Position numbers and translations under genes: made by a program
Notes under the pieces: generated by a model
Told to the model about the DNA's origin: nothing
Seen by the model: only the letters and a program-made list of their open reading frames with translations
The model's database searches: none
Assembly (NCBI GenBank): GCA_036675035.1
Contig: JAKFFO010000181.1
Span: 1-35,404, forward strand
Direction: 5' to 3'
Source: MESE01 sp036675035
GTDB taxonomy: Bacteria > Pseudomonadota > Gammaproteobacteria > Burkholderiales > Burkholderiaceae_D
Length of the DNA stretch: 35,404 nucleotides
Part shown: positions 1 through 8,448 of the stretch, piece by piece
Position numbering within the stretch: the stretch's first letter is position 1
How the letters are laid out: the number at the start of each line of letters is the position of its first letter

Positions 1-2
1 GC

Positions 3-1865
3 CGGCTGATGCTGGTGGTGCTGGCAACGACTTTTCTTGCGCTGCTGGCATCCGGCGCCGCAATGCTGGTATATGACGTACGTGCCTACAGGGCTTCATG
101 GATCGGCGATTTGATGGCGCAGGCCGACATTCTGGCCGAAGTCAGCGCGCCCGCGCTCGCCTTCAATGATCCCAAGACCGCCCAGGAGAATCTGGGATCG
201 CTGCGGACCCGGCCCAACATACTGGACGCCGCAATTTACGGGCCGGACGGAACACTGTTTGCGACTTATTTCGTCGACCGGTCCGACCCGGTCGAGTTTC
301 CGCAAAATCCCGAGCGGGGAGGATATCGTATTGAAGGTAACCGGATAACGGTATTCCATCGTATCGTCAAAGACGACGAAGTGGTAGGCACCGTGTATTT
401 GCGGGCGCGGTATGAACTGCGGGAGCGGCTGAAAAACTATCTGGTGATCCTCGGATCGGTAATGGCTGGCAGCCTGATGTTCGCGGCCCTGGTTTCGACC
501 TGGCTGCGAAATGCGTTCACCAAGCCGATTCTGGAAATTACCGGGGTCGCGCGCAATGTGATGCAGCGTCGTGATTTTTCGTTGCGCGCAAAAAAAACCA
601 CCGAAGACGAGATCGGCGTTCTGGCCGATGCTTTCAACGACATGCTCAACGAAGTGGAGCGGCGGGCCAAGGCGTTGGAAGAAGCGAACCGGATACTCGA
701 ACATGAAATGACCGAGCGGCGCGGTGCGGAGCAGGCGCTGCGCGCCGCCGACAGGCGCAAGGACGAATTCCTGGCAACGCTGGCGCATGAGCTGCGCAAC
801 CCGCTTGCCCCGCTGCTCAACGGACTCGAAATCATGCGTGCGGCGAACAGCAATCCGGATATAACGCGGAAGGCGCGCGATATCATGGAACGCCAGCTCA
901 AGCAGATGGTGCGCCTGGTGGACGATCTGCTGGACGTGTCGCGCATCACCACCGGCAAGCTGACGATAAAGAAAGAACGGGTCGAGCTCCAGGCCGTGAT
1001 GCGCAGTGCGATGGAATCGGCCGCGCCGCTCATCGAGAGATGCGAACATGTGATTTCGCCGGACATGCCCGTCGAGCCGGTTTTCCTGGAAGCCGACCCG
1101 ATCCGGTTGGCGCAGGTATTTTCCAACCTGCTCAACAATGCAGCGAAATACACCAACCGCGGCGGGCACCTCAAGTTTTCTGCAACGCTGGAACAAGGAA
1201 GCATCGCGGTCAGGGTAATCGATAACGGCATCGGCATTTCTGCGGAGATGCTTTCGAGGATTTTCGACATGTTCACGCAGGTCGACTGCTCGCTGGAGCG
1301 ATCGCATGCCGGCCTGGGGGTCGGCCTGACCTTGTCCCGGCGGCTGGTCGAGCTGCATGGAGGAACAATCGAGGCGCACAGCGAAGGCGAGGGCAAGGGC
1401 AGCATGTTCATCGTGCGGCTGCCGGCCATGCTTGAACCGGCCCGAGCACCCGAGGCACTGCATGGATCAAAAGCGGCGCAGGCTGCGGTGCCGCACCGGA
1501 TACTGCTGGCGGACGACAACGTCGATTTTGCGACCAGCATGGGCGCACTGTTGTCGGCAATGGGACACGAGGTGCTGGTGACGCATGATGGGTTCGCTGC
1601 GCTCGAAGCCGCACCCGGCTTCAAGCCGGAATTCGCGTTCCTGGATATCGGCCTCCCGAAACTGAATGGCTACGAGCTTGCGCGGCGCCTGCGCGAACAG
1701 CCGGCGAATGCGGAATTAGTGCTGGTGGCTGTCACCGGATGGGGACAGGACAAGGACCGGGAGCTGGCCCGCGAAGCCGGCTTTGATCATCATCTGGTGA
1801 AGCCGGTTGCATTTGCGCGGATACAGGCAGTGCTGGATGCGGGACGGCATGGCTTGAAAACCTAG
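3..1865 (+). CDS. Membrane hybrid sensor histidine kinase (5' end outside window)
   Basis: Hybrid sensor kinase that should autophosphorylate on a His and pass the phosphate to its own receiver. The reading frame is open to the left edge; an internal ATG at base 9 exists, but the sequence there already reads as the first transmembrane helix, so the true start is probably upstream. Numbering from that ATG: hydrophobic helix 1-22, periplasmic sensor region to about 140, second helix about 145-165, HAMP about 166-225, short coiled coil, HisKA with phospho-acceptor H260 in LAHELRNPL, HATPase_c with N box (LLNNAAKY), DNGIG and GLGVGL boxes to about 475, and a C-terminal receiver with acidic pair DD near 505, phospho-acceptor D546 (LDIGLP) and a VKP lysine. 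There is no DNA-binding output or HPt domain, so a partner elsewhere is expected. Two soluble hybrid kinases at 13.5 and 16.3 kb share the same HisKA-to-receiver core. Family assignment is certain; the signal sensed is unknown. Confidence 0.93.
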   Translation, partial: RLMLVVLATTFLALLASGAAMLVYDVRAYRASWIGDLMAQADILAEVSAPALAFNDPKTAQENLGSLRTRPNILDAAIYGPDGTLFATYFVDRSDPVEFPQNPERGGYRIEGNRITVFHRIVKDDEVVGTVYLRARYELRERLKNYLVILGSVMAGSLMFAALVSTWLRNAFTKPILEITGVARNVMQRRDFSLRAKKTTEDEIGVLADAFNDMLNEVERRAKALEEANRILEHEMTERRGAEQALRAADRRKDEFLATLAHELRNPLAPLLNGLEIMRAANSNPDITRKARDIMERQLKQMVRLVDDLLDVSRITTGKLTIKKERVELQAVMRSAMESAAPLIERCEHVISPDMPVEPVFLEADPIRLAQVFSNLLNNAAKYTNRGGHLKFSATLEQGSIAVRVIDNGIGISAEMLSRIFDMFTQVDCSLERSHAGLGVGLTLSRRLVELHGGTIEAHSEGEGKGSMFIVRLPAMLEPARAPEALHGSKAAQAAVPHRILLADDNVDFATSMGALLSAMGHEVLVTHDGFAALEAAPGFKPEFAFLDIGLPKLNGYELARRLREQPANAELVLVAVTGWGQDKDRELAREAGFDHHLVKPVAFARIQAVLDAGRHGLKT

Positions 1866-1962
1866 CCGGGGTGGTCTCGGACAGGGAAGCGGATTCGAGA
1901 GGCGCCGGCCGAAGTCAAGCCAGTCAAATTGCTGAGTTCGCTCGGTTTGCAGCGATGCATCG

Positions 1963-2679
1963 TCAAGCCGGACTGCTGTTCGCACTCCATCCCGCCGCAT
2001 CGAACTCATACGCCTGATTTTCAAAAATGGAATCGCAGCGCCAGAAAACCCGGTGCCGGAACACCGCCAGCGTCCAGGTTCCGCTCTCCGCCGGGTCCTT
2101 TGCGGCAAACGCCGTGTGGCTGAGCACTGCGGTGCAGGCGCCGTGTCCCGGGTCGCGCACCGATTGATAGCGAATCATCTGGATGCCGGCGTCTCGTGCG
2201 TCGCGCGCAAGTTGCTGACACGATGAATAATCGGAGGGGTCGGTCCACTGCCTGCGTTGCCGCGACAGCGGCGGGCGCATCAAATCGATCGTGATGCCGT
2301 GCACCGGCGTGCGAAACAAGGTTTGCTGCATCGGATCGATGGCATCCAGAGCGGGACTGTCCATCAGCAGCCGCCAGCGCCAGTATCCCAGTTCGGCGCA
2401 CGCGGTGCGGATATGGTCTGCACCGTAAAAGACGCCTGGATCGGCGGGACCGCGAAAGCGTGAGCCATTTGGCAGCGGCGGGTAGCGGAACGGTGTAAAC
2501 AGCAACCAGTGCAGCGTGTCCTGCCCCGGCTGCAGCGCGGGTTTGGACCCTTCCAGCATACGCTCCAGCAATGCCTGCTCGCTCAGGGTATCGACCAGCA
2601 CCATGGTGGATACGCGATGCTGCGCCTCGACCGCACGCCACAATTCGAATCCGAGTGTTTCGCTTCTAAATTCGGCCAC
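1963..2679 (-). CDS. RES-domain toxin of a RES/Xre toxin-antitoxin pair
   Basis: 238 residues with the RES domain, named for conserved Arg, Glu and Ser. Visible candidates are R76 in RFRGP, followed by GVFYGA (Y85), E96 in ACAELGYWRW, and S173 in RYQSVRDPG. Characterised RES toxins degrade cellular NAD+ and arrest growth; that activity here is inferred from the family. The start codon lies inside the 3' end of the antitoxin gene (14-base overlap), as is usual for these pairs with the antitoxin first. The length fits the family. No frameshift or missing core residue was noticed, so the toxin looks intact. Nothing else is encoded on this strand nearby, so this is a two-gene unit set between a histidine kinase and the NAGGN operon. 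Confidence 0.88.
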   Translation of the reverse strand: MAEFRSETLGFELWRAVEAQHRVSTMVLVDTLSEQALLERMLEGSKPALQPGQDTLHWLLFTPFRYPPLPNGSRFRGPADPGVFYGADHIRTACAELGYWRWRLLMDSPALDAIDPMQQTLFRTPVHGITIDLMRPPLSRQRRQWTDPSDYSSCQQLARDARDAGIQMIRYQSVRDPGHGACTAVLSHTAFAAKDPAESGTWTLAVFRHRVFWRCDSIFENQAYEFDAAGWSANSSPA

Positions 2680-3043
2680 GATGGGCGTCGAGATAATGAA
2701 GAACCCGGACCAGGCCTTCGGTGGTTTCTATCAGATCGGCAGGGCGTCCGTTCAATGCGAGGTTCGGCCCGCTCAGCCATTTGCGGGCAGCTTCCCCATG
2801 GCCGAGGATCGCATCGATGGAACGGAACAAGCGGATAAAAAGCAGTGCGAATTCCCATTCCTTGCTTCGTTCCGGGTTCAACTGGTAATTTCCGGAATAC
2901 AGCCGCGACACGGTTGCCGTACTGACGCCCAGGATGCGGGCGATCGACATTTGCTTGATTTGAAGGATATTGCCTGCCCGAACCAGCGCCTTGGTCAAGG
3001 TGTCGGCAGCGGCTTTATCCTGTGTTGCGAAGGCTGATTTCAT
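2666..3043 (-). CDS. Xre/MbcA/ParS-type antitoxin
   Basis: 125 residues. The N-terminal half carries a Cro/CI-type helix-turn-helix (about residues 33-52; IARILGVSTATVSRLYSG). The C-terminal half resembles the MbcA/ParS/Xre antitoxin toxin-binding domain, with a WLSGPNLALNGRP segment near 89-101 and a short C-terminal helix. The protein should bind and neutralise the RES toxin encoded immediately downstream and repress their shared promoter (family knowledge). The start is supported by AAGGA six bases before the ATG and by an AT-rich upstream region unlike the surrounding G+C-rich DNA. Gene order antitoxin-toxin and the overlap with the toxin start support translational coupling. Confidence 0.88.
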   Translation of the reverse strand: MKSAFATQDKAAADTLTKALVRAGNILQIKQMSIARILGVSTATVSRLYSGNYQLNPERSKEWEFALLFIRLFRSIDAILGHGEAARKWLSGPNLALNGRPADLIETTEGLVRVLHYLDAHRGRI

Positions 3044-3063
3044 GCGGAATCCTTTCTGTATAA

Positions 3064-3092
3064 AGAATATATCAATTTAGTTTCTATAGCAA
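3064..3092 (-). promoter_or_regulatory. Candidate sigma-70 promoter of the toxin-antitoxin pair
   Basis: On the minus strand TTGCTA (bases 3092-3087) is followed after exactly 17 bases by TATTCT (3069-3064), about 20 bases before the antitoxin start. The segment is strongly AT-rich and contains partially symmetric TATA/TTTATA words that could be the autoregulatory operator. The position is good and the hexamers are imperfect; this is a prediction from sequence alone. Confidence 0.45.
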
Positions 3093-3241
3093 GAACGAAG
3101 ATCGCCATCGAGATTTGACCTGGCCGCAACCGGACGAGAGCGTCAATTTTTTTCTGCACGGCAAACCTCAAGCAATTGCCGGCTATTTATGGTGTCCGAA
3201 TCGCGCAAAGATGGGGAACAAACCCATTTCATAAGTCTCTA

Positions 3242-3270
3242 TTGATAAAGAAACAAGCAGTGGCTATTGA
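3242..3270 (+). promoter_or_regulatory. Possible promoter of the NAGGN operon in the 3044-3410 spacer
   Basis: TTGATA (3242-3247), a 17-base spacer, then a poor -10 candidate TATTGA (3265-3270), about 140 bases before the amidotransferase start. It lies in a 367-base divergent spacer that must hold promoters for both the toxin-antitoxin pair and the osmolyte operon. Nothing else recognisable was found in this spacer; a longer open frame starting at 3176 is out of frame with, and overlaps, the real gene. Weak evidence, listed so that the spacer is accounted for. Confidence 0.22.
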
Positions 3271-3410
3271 GGAGCAGCAAAAGGCAGCGAATGAATGCGG
3301 GCAGATGCCGCCAGGGCCGGCAAGGCGCGGCCCGCTGACCTTTTCAATTCACGCTTCCGACCCGGCAAGTTGTTTTCAGCCATCATTTTTCTTTGCAAGG
3401 GGAATCTTTT

Positions 3411-5192
3411 ATGTGCGGCATCGCAGGAGAACTGCGCTTCGATCAGCAGTTTGCCGATGTGCAAACCGTTGCCGAGATGACTGCAGCGCAGTCGCGGCGC
3501 GGCCCCGACGGCGAAGGAATTTTCAGCCTCGGTACCCGATGTTTCGGCCATCGCCGGCTCAGCATCATGGACTTGAGCCATCGCGCGCACCAGCCGTTCA
3601 TCGACAACGTGGCGGGCATGGGCATCGTCTTCAACGGCGCCATCTACAATCATCACGAGCTTCGCACCGAACTGACCGCCAAGGGATACCAGTTCGTATC
3701 GACCGGCGATACCGAGGTCATCATCAAGGCATGGCATGCATGGGGCCCGAAGGCGCTGGAGCGTTTTTACGGCATGTTCGCGTTCGTGCTGTGGGAGCGG
3801 GATAGCGGCGTCACTTATCTGGCGCGCGACCGGCTCGGCATCAAGCCGCTTTACTACACGCTCAACAACGAGCGCCTGCGCTTTGCGTCGGCCTTGCCGG
3901 CCTTGCTGGCGGGCGGCGGTGTCGATACCTCGATCGATCCGCAGGCATTGCATCATTACCTTTCGTTTCATGCGGTAGTGCCGGCGCCGCACACGATTTT
4001 GCGCGGTGTTCGCAAGGTGGCTCCCGGCACCCTGATGACCGTGCATCCGACCGGAAAATGCGATACCACCGAATGGTGGCGGCTGGATTTCACGCGCAGC
4101 GAAGAAGACGAGAAGCGCAGTTTCGAAGACTGGAAGGAAGACGTGCTCGATGCACTGCGGGTATCGGTCAAGCGGCGCCTGGTGGCCGATGTACCGGTCG
4201 GCGTGCTGCTCTCCGGCGGCCTCGATTCCAGCCTGATTACCGGTTTGCTGGCGGAAGCCGGGACGCCTGATCTGCGCACTTACTCGATCGGATTCGAGGC
4301 AGTCGATAGCGAGGCCGGTGATGAGTACCATTATTCCGACCTGGTGTCGCGCCATTACGGAACCATCCATGAAAAGCTGCACATTCCCGCCGCTGACCTG
4401 CTGCGCGAATTGCCCGATGCGATAGGTGCGATGTCGGAACCGATGGTCAGCCATGACTGCGTCGCGTTCTACCTGCTGTCGCAGGCGGTGTCGCTGCAAA
4501 GCCGCGTGGTGCAGAGCGGGCAGGGGGCCGATGAGGTATTCGGCGGCTATCACTGGTATCCGCCGCTGATGGAAATCGATAACCAGGATGCCGGCGTCGA
4601 TGCCTATCGCCGCGTGTTTTTCGACCGCAGCCATGAAGACATGCGCGCGCTGCTGACACCCGATTATGTGATGGAAGATTCAAGCGGTCATTTCGTCAGC
4701 ACGCATTTTTCCAAACCCGGCGCAAACAGCGTGATCGACCGCGCGTTGCGGCTGGATACGACCGTGATGCTGGTGGACGACCCGGTCAATCGGGTCGACA
4801 ACATGACCATGGCATTCGGCCTGGAGGCAAGGGTGCCGTTCCTCGATCATGAGCTGGTGGAGCTGGCTGCGCGGATTCCGGCGCGGCACAAGGTTGCCAA
4901 CGGCGGCAAATATGTATTGAAGGAAGCGGCGCGCGCGGTAATTCCGGCCGAAGTGATCGATCGGCCGAAAGGTTATTTCCCGGTGCCTGCGCTCAAGTAC
5001 CTGCGCGGCGATTTTCTCGAATATGTGCGCGATACGGTGGATACGCAGGCGGCACGCTCGCGTGGATTGTTTCAGCGCGACGCGCTGGATCGGATGCTGC
5101 AGGCCCCCGACAGTCATCTTACGCCGCTGCGCGGCTCGAAGGTGTGGCAGATCGCATTGCTCGAAGCGTGGCTGCAGATGCAGGGCGTGTAA
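3411..5192 (+). CDS. asnO: N-acetylglutaminylglutamine amidotransferase (asparagine synthase family)
   Basis: 593 residues. Converts the dipeptide N-acetylglutaminylglutamine to its amide (NAGGN), an osmolyte known in rhizobia and pseudomonads. The start is the ATG at 3411, not the in-frame ATG at 3393, because class II glutaminase activity needs the catalytic Cys directly after Met (MCGIAGE); AGGGGA lies just upstream. The N-terminal glutaminase domain (about 1-200) has the RRGPDG, GHRRLSIMDLS and FNGAIYN signatures. The C-terminal asparagine-synthase domain has the PP-loop SGGLDSS at 268-274 and the GQGADEVFGGY segment. Identity as the NAGGN enzyme rather than AsnB rests on its two downstream neighbours, the ATP-grasp/acetyltransferase and the M42 peptidase, which form the characteristic trio. 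The next gene follows after a 64-base gap. Confidence 0.93.
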   Translation: MCGIAGELRFDQQFADVQTVAEMTAAQSRRGPDGEGIFSLGTRCFGHRRLSIMDLSHRAHQPFIDNVAGMGIVFNGAIYNHHELRTELTAKGYQFVSTGDTEVIIKAWHAWGPKALERFYGMFAFVLWERDSGVTYLARDRLGIKPLYYTLNNERLRFASALPALLAGGGVDTSIDPQALHHYLSFHAVVPAPHTILRGVRKVAPGTLMTVHPTGKCDTTEWWRLDFTRSEEDEKRSFEDWKEDVLDALRVSVKRRLVADVPVGVLLSGGLDSSLITGLLAEAGTPDLRTYSIGFEAVDSEAGDEYHYSDLVSRHYGTIHEKLHIPAADLLRELPDAIGAMSEPMVSHDCVAFYLLSQAVSLQSRVVQSGQGADEVFGGYHWYPPLMEIDNQDAGVDAYRRVFFDRSHEDMRALLTPDYVMEDSSGHFVSTHFSKPGANSVIDRALRLDTTVMLVDDPVNRVDNMTMAFGLEARVPFLDHELVELAARIPARHKVANGGKYVLKEAARAVIPAEVIDRPKGYFPVPALKYLRGDFLEYVRDTVDTQAARSRGLFQRDALDRMLQAPDSHLTPLRGSKVWQIALLEAWLQMQGV

Positions 5193-5256
5193 GGCGGTAA
5201 AGACATGATTCGATCGATCCGCTCGTGTCACGCTTTCTAAAAACAGGAGGAACATC

Positions 5257-7008
5257 ATGGACATCAGCCAGACCGTTCCATCAATGAGCGGCGTCGGCAG
5301 TTCCGATCCGCATTCGTTCACCGAAAAGGCTGGTGGCAATGCGGCGTCACCCTTCAGCGCGTCGGGCACGCGGCGGCGCAACGCAATGATCGACCTGGGC
5401 TGGGGCCGGCTGCTTTACGGTCCGTCTTTCGAGTCGCCGAAGCTGATCGCGGAAGAGTTGCAGCGCGAGCAGGATGGCAAACGCGATATCGCGCTGCATG
5501 TCGAAGCACCGCAGCTGGTGCTTGCGGAAGCGCCGGCCAGCCTGTTTCTCGATCCATCGCTGATATTTCGCCGGATGCTCGAACCGGCAACGCCGGTCGA
5601 GGCGCCGGTACCCGGCGTGACGATACGGTCGCTCGCGACGCGCGCCGACATCGCCGTTACCAACCGCCTGTACAGCATGCGCGGCATGGTGCCGATCGAG
5701 CCGAAAACGGTATGGGCACAGCGGAATTCCGATGCGATCATTTTCCTGATCGCCGAAGACGAGCGCACCGGCGATGTGATCGGGTCGGTGATCGGCGTCG
5801 ATCACTGGATCGCGTTCGGCGATGAGCAGGGAGGCAGCAGTTTCTGGTGCCTGGTGGTCGATCCGCAAACCGCAGTGCCGGGAGTAGGGCAGGCACTTGT
5901 TTGCGAACTGATCACCCGCTTCTCGGATCGCGGCCGCGCGTTTCTCGACCTGTCGGTTTTGCACACCAACGAGCATGCGATCGGCTTGTATCAAAAGCTC
6001 GGTTTCGCGCAGACCGCCGGCTTCGTGGTCAAGCACAAGAACGCGATCAACGAGAGCCTGTTCGTCGACACCTCCGACTTTACCGGCTTGAATCCGTATG
6101 CGCGGCTGATCGTCGACGAGGCACGCCGTCGCGGCATCAGTGTCGATGTGCTGGATACGGCGGCGGGCATTTTCAAGCTGCGCTACTGCGGCCATGAAAT
6201 TCTGTGCCGCGAGTCGCTTACCGACCTGACCGGCGGCGTCGCGATGACCTGGTGCCAGGACAAGGTGCTGACGCTGCGCCGCCTGTCGTCGATCGGATTG
6301 CGCGTGCCGCAGCAGCAACCCGCAGCCGATCCGGATGCCAATATCGCTTTCATGCGCAAGCACGGTGCGATCGTGGTCAAGCCCGCATTCGGCGAGCAGG
6401 GACACGGTATCAGTGTCGATGTGCGCACGGAGCAGGAACTGGCCGATGCGATCGGGCGTGCCGAGGACGCGGGCGGCCATGTGTTGCTGGAAGAATTTTG
6501 CGCCGGCCAGGATCTGCGCATCGTCGTGATCGGCTACAAGGTGGTTGCGGCGGCGATTCGCCGGCCGGCCGAAATCGTGGGCGATGGTGTGTTGACCGTT
6601 GCGGCGCTGATCGAGCGGCAAAGCACGCGCCGCGCGGCGGCAACCGGCGGCGAAAGCCGGATTCCGATGGATGCCGAAACCGAACGCTGCCTGGCGGCGC
6701 TGAACCTGGGGCTCGACTCGGTGCCGGAGGACGGCCGCCCGATCCAGGTGCGCAAGACCGCCAACCTGCATACCGGCGGCACGATTCATGATGTGACCGG
6801 CATTCTGCATCCGGACTTGCGCGATGCCGCGGAAACGGCAGCGCGCGCGTTGCGCATCCCGGTGGTCGGGCTGGATTTCCTGGTGCCATCGCCCGATGCG
6901 CCGGAATACGTGATCATCGAAGCCAACGAGCGCCCCGGCCTCGCAAACCATGATCCGCAACCGACTGCGCAGCGCTTCATCGATTTTCTGTTTCCTGTCA
7001 CGGCCTGA
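5257..7008 (+). CDS. ngg: N-acetylglutaminylglutamine synthetase (GNAT + ATP-grasp fusion)
   Basis: 583 residues. Makes N-acetylglutaminylglutamine, the substrate of the preceding amidotransferase. An N-terminal tail of about 110 residues is followed by a GNAT acetyltransferase domain with the acetyl-CoA loop VPGVGQA at 207-213 and a typical C-terminal NEHAIGLYQKLGF stretch. A C-terminal ATP-grasp ligase domain (about 330-580) resembles glutathione synthetase/cyanophycin synthetase, with VVKPAFGEQGHG near 372-383, LLEEF, and the metal-binding end IIEANERPG. The start is well supported by a strong AGGAGG seven bases upstream. The M42 gene begins six bases after the stop, so the two are surely co-transcribed. 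The fused architecture is the family's normal form. Confidence 0.92.
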   Translation: MDISQTVPSMSGVGSSDPHSFTEKAGGNAASPFSASGTRRRNAMIDLGWGRLLYGPSFESPKLIAEELQREQDGKRDIALHVEAPQLVLAEAPASLFLDPSLIFRRMLEPATPVEAPVPGVTIRSLATRADIAVTNRLYSMRGMVPIEPKTVWAQRNSDAIIFLIAEDERTGDVIGSVIGVDHWIAFGDEQGGSSFWCLVVDPQTAVPGVGQALVCELITRFSDRGRAFLDLSVLHTNEHAIGLYQKLGFAQTAGFVVKHKNAINESLFVDTSDFTGLNPYARLIVDEARRRGISVDVLDTAAGIFKLRYCGHEILCRESLTDLTGGVAMTWCQDKVLTLRRLSSIGLRVPQQQPAADPDANIAFMRKHGAIVVKPAFGEQGHGISVDVRTEQELADAIGRAEDAGGHVLLEEFCAGQDLRIVVIGYKVVAAAIRRPAEIVGDGVLTVAALIERQSTRRAAATGGESRIPMDAETERCLAALNLGLDSVPEDGRPIQVRKTANLHTGGTIHDVTGILHPDLRDAAETAARALRIPVVGLDFLVPSPDAPEYVIIEANERPGLANHDPQPTAQRFIDFLFPVTA

Positions 7009-7014
7009 GCGCTT

Positions 7015-8256
7015 ATGCAAAAACTTCCGATCGATGCCGGTTATCTGAAGACGACCCTGCTCGAACTGCTGGCCATTCCCAGCCCTGCGGGACTGACCGA
7101 CGAGATCGTGCATTACATGGGACGTAAGCTGGACGAGATAGGCATTCCGTACCAGCTTACGCGGCGCGGCACGATACGCGGTTTGCTGGCCCGCAACCTG
7201 CCCGAGCGGCGCAAGTCGAGCCCGGCTTGCGCGATCGTCGCTCACCTCGATACGCTCGGTGCCATGGTCAGCGGAATCAAGCCGGACGGACGACTCGGAT
7301 TGATGCCGATCGGAACCTGGTCGAGCCGGTGGGCCGAAGGCGGCCGCGTGACTATTTTTACCGAAAGCGGCCGGCATCGCGGCTCGGTACTGCCGCTGCT
7401 GGCATCCGGTCATGTACATGGCGATGCGATCGACTCGCAGCCGGTGAACTGGGCGCAGCTCGAAGTCAGGGTCGACGAGCAGATCGCATCGTCGGTCGAC
7501 GTCACGGCGCTGAATATCCAGGTCGGCGATTTCGTCGCGTTCGATGCGAATCCGGAGGTGCTGGAGAACGGCTTTATCGTGTCGCGCTATCTGGACAACA
7601 AGGCCGGCGTTGCGGCGCTGCTGGCCAGTTTGAAAGCGCTGACGGATAGCAAGGTGCCGGTGCCGATGGATTGCCACCCGGTCTTCACCTTGTCAGAAGA
7701 AGTCGGGTCCGGCGCGACCGCGGTGATCGAAGAAGATGTCAGTGAAGTGATCGGCGTCGATATCGGACCGGTCGCAGCAGGACAGGGTGCGCGCGAGCAC
7801 GGGGTCACAATCCCGCTGATGGATTCCGCCGGCCCGCACGATTACCACCTGACGCGCCGGATGTTGAAGCTTTGCGATAAATACGGTATTCCAAGCAACC
7901 GCGACGTGTTCCGCTTTTATCATTCGGACGCAGGGGCGGCGGTCAGCGCCGGCCATGACATCCGCACCGCCCTGCTGTGCTTCGGTGCCGATGGCTCGCA
8001 CGGTTACGAACGCACGCACCTGTCATCGCTGGTGAACCTGGCGGAGTTGCTCACCTTGTACATCCAGAGCGGGCCTACCTTGCCGGAAGACCGCCGGCGT
8101 CGCAGCGATTCGGTCGATGCCTTTTCGCATCAGTTCGATGCGGAACAGCATGTTGCCGTCGAGACTTCTCATTCGGATGCCGGCAAGGTCACGCAGGCTG
8201 GCGACATGTCCGGTGCCAACGATCAATCGGCTGATCCGGATACCGGCCTGCGGTAG
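7015..8256 (+). CDS. NAGGN-operon M42-family metallopeptidase
   Basis: 413 residues, third gene of the osmolyte trio. M42 enzymes are di-metal aminopeptidases. Expected ligands and catalytic residues are visible: H77 and D79 (AHLDT), D194 (YLDNKAG), general base E228 with E229 (SEEVGSG), D249 (GVDIGP) and H335 (GYERTH). Its role in the NAGGN pathway is not established; turnover of the acetylated dipeptide or release of its amino acids is a reasonable inference from its constant association. The last 50 or so residues are polar and not part of the peptidase core. It starts six bases after the synthetase stop, indicating one transcript with the two genes before it. Confidence 0.9.
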   Translation: MQKLPIDAGYLKTTLLELLAIPSPAGLTDEIVHYMGRKLDEIGIPYQLTRRGTIRGLLARNLPERRKSSPACAIVAHLDTLGAMVSGIKPDGRLGLMPIGTWSSRWAEGGRVTIFTESGRHRGSVLPLLASGHVHGDAIDSQPVNWAQLEVRVDEQIASSVDVTALNIQVGDFVAFDANPEVLENGFIVSRYLDNKAGVAALLASLKALTDSKVPVPMDCHPVFTLSEEVGSGATAVIEEDVSEVIGVDIGPVAAGQGAREHGVTIPLMDSAGPHDYHLTRRMLKLCDKYGIPSNRDVFRFYHSDAGAAVSAGHDIRTALLCFGADGSHGYERTHLSSLVNLAELLTLYIQSGPTLPEDRRRRSDSVDAFSHQFDAEQHVAVETSHSDAGKVTQAGDMSGANDQSADPDTGLR

Positions 8257-8335
8257 GGTCGCGAGTCGGCGATGCATTGGGTATTCCTCGACGCATCGCG
8301 TCTTCGCCGGATCTTCGTTGGTTAAGGGAAAGCGG

Positions 8336-8386
8336 CCGGCCCACATTCGGTAATCGGTACCGATGCCGGGTTCGAATGCGGCCCGG
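8336..8386. promoter_or_regulatory. Nested inverted repeats upstream of the esterase-family gene
   Basis: Outer arms of 14 bases (8336-8349 and 8373-8386) pair at 12 of 14 positions. Between them lies a perfect 12-base palindrome, ATCGGTACCGAT, at 8353-8364. The structure sits 62 bases before the start of the erythromycin-esterase-family gene and 80 bases after the NAGGN operon stop. It could be an operator for a dimeric regulator or a hairpin ending the upstream transcript; there is no T tract, so a classical intrinsic terminator is unlikely. Function is inferred from position only. Confidence 0.4.
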
Positions 8387-8448
8387 AACCTAAGCGGCAA
8401 CGCAACGCTCCCAATCAGATCGATACCCGGATATATACGGAGGCAGCC

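Noticed and set aside
5347..7677. 776-codon minus-strand frame across the NAGGN operon
   Set aside because: It is antisense to two clearly conserved enzymes, with an Arg/His/Gln-rich translation typical of a shadow in G+C-rich DNA.
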